Assembly (NCBI GenBank): GCA_945227095.1 | Contig: CALYOC010000031.1 | Location: 1-7,032 of the forward strand | DNA from: an uncultured Clostridia bacterium | GTDB taxonomy: Bacteria > Bacillota > Clostridia > Oscillospirales > Acutalibacteraceae | DNA length: 7,032 nucleotides | Direction of reading: 5' to 3' | Shown here: positions 6,408 through 7,032 of the stretch, one piece after another | How positions within the stretch are numbered: the first letter of the stretch is position 1 | Layout of the letters: each line of letters opens with the position of its first letter | The notes under the pieces: generated by a model | The model's input: only the letters and a program-made list of their open reading frames with translations | What the model was told of the DNA's origin: nothing | Databases searched by the model: none | Position numbers and translations under genes: made by a program

Positions 6408-7032
6408 TTTATACCATTCCTCTCATATAATTCACTTATTATTTCTTCAAAGTGCATACCGTGGCTCGCTTTAAAAAGCAATACCGCCGAATCGCGCGCC
6501 CTGCCGCACACTTCATTTATAAATTCTTCCCTATCGGAAAAGGAACGAACCTCTTTCACGGAAGCCTCTCTCGCCGCAAGCGCTATATAAGCGGCTTCCT
6601 TCCCAAAACAAAGTAATTCGTCTATCCCGCACTTCGCCGCAAATTCGCCGACCTCTCTGTGCAGCTGTTCGCTGAATTTGCCGAGTTCAAGCATATCTCC
6701 CAAAACTGCAACCTTTTTGCCACCCGGTATATTCGCCAATGTTGACAAGGACGCTCTCATTGAGTCGGGCGAAGCATTATAGCAGTCCTCAATCACCTTA
6801 AAACTGCCGCAGTCCACAACCTTTTGCCGCATACCCGACGGAACATACCCTGAAAGCGCCTCGGCTATACTTTCGGGTGACACACCGTTCAAATACGCCG
6901 CCGCAAATGCCGCAAGCGCATTTAACACATTGTGATTTCCAACTGTCGGCAAGGTTATCTTCTGCCTGCCCTCTTTAAAACTCACCGTAAACGAAGTGCT
7001 CACGCTGTCGCCCGATATATCGGTTGCTAAAA
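6404..7032 (-). CDS. murF: UDP-MurNAc-tripeptide:D-Ala-D-Ala ligase MurF, C-terminal part (5' end outside window)
   Basis: MurF is the cytoplasmic ATP-dependent Mur ligase that adds D-Ala-D-Ala to UDP-MurNAc-tripeptide. About 209 residues are visible, covering the end of the central ATPase domain and the C-terminal domain. The frame continues open through position 7032, so the N-terminal half lies beyond the window; a GTG at 7003 is internal and not the true start. Motifs in order are VGNHNVLNALAAFAAA, the Mur ligase block IEDCYNASPDSMRASL, LGDMLELGKF, and LFKASHGMHFEEI near the end. The last is where many MurF proteins read KGSR, so the Arg is replaced by His here. CYNASPDSM and LGDMLELG separate it from MurC, MurD and MurE. 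The TGA stop overlaps the mraY ATG. Confidence 0.95.
   Translation of the reverse strand, partial: LATDISGDSVSTSFTVSFKEGRQKITLPTVGNHNVLNALAAFAAAYLNGVSPESIAEALSGYVPSGMRQKVVDCGSFKVIEDCYNASPDSMRASLSTLANIPGGKKVAVLGDMLELGKFSEQLHREVGEFAAKCGIDELLCFGKEAAYIALAAREASVKEVRSFSDREEFINEVCGRARDSAVLLFKASHGMHFEEIISELYERNGIK

Overview
The window is a stretch of a bacterial division and cell wall (dcw) cluster. Every convincing gene lies on the minus strand. In the direction of transcription, from high to low coordinates, the order is murF (3' part only), mraY, ftsW, murG, murA, ftsQ/divIB and ftsZ (5' part only). Both ends of the window cut through genes. No RNA genes, mobile elements, CRISPR arrays or rho-independent terminators were seen. 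The protein sequences and the order murG-murA-ftsQ-ftsZ suggest a Clostridia-type Firmicute, possibly near the Ruminococcaceae/Oscillospiraceae. That placement is a judgement from family resemblance, not from a search.

Layout: 7032-6404 encodes the end of MurF, which adds D-Ala-D-Ala to the UDP-MurNAc tripeptide. 6407-5325 encodes MraY, which moves the pentapeptide sugar to the lipid carrier (lipid I). 5304-4093 encodes FtsW, the SEDS septal glycosyltransferase. 4074-2950 encodes MurG, which makes lipid II. 2889-1627 encodes MurA, the first committed enzyme of the pathway. 1634-555 encodes FtsQ/DivIB, a divisome membrane protein. 444-1 encodes the GTP-binding half of FtsZ. Genes overlap by 4 or 8 nt or are separated by 18 to 60 nt, so murF through ftsQ look like one transcription unit. 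The only clearly AT-rich spacer is the 110 nt before ftsZ, which carries promoter-like hexamers. The genes therefore link precursor synthesis, septal polymerisation and ring assembly.

The most unusual observation is in ftsQ. The frame begins with an ATG overlapping the murA stop and stays in phase to its TAA at 555, but it has one in-frame TAG at 1529-1527 (codon 36). No ATG or GTG lies between that TAG and the membrane segment; the first in-frame standard alternative is a TTG inside the membrane helix. This means a recent nonsense mutation, a sequence error, or UAG readthrough. MurA and FtsW both end at TAG, which argues against a genome-wide recoding of UAG. Other points of note are the lack of murD between mraY and ftsW, the lack of ftsA before ftsZ, and a same-frame ftsW-murG junction separated only by a UAG and six codons.
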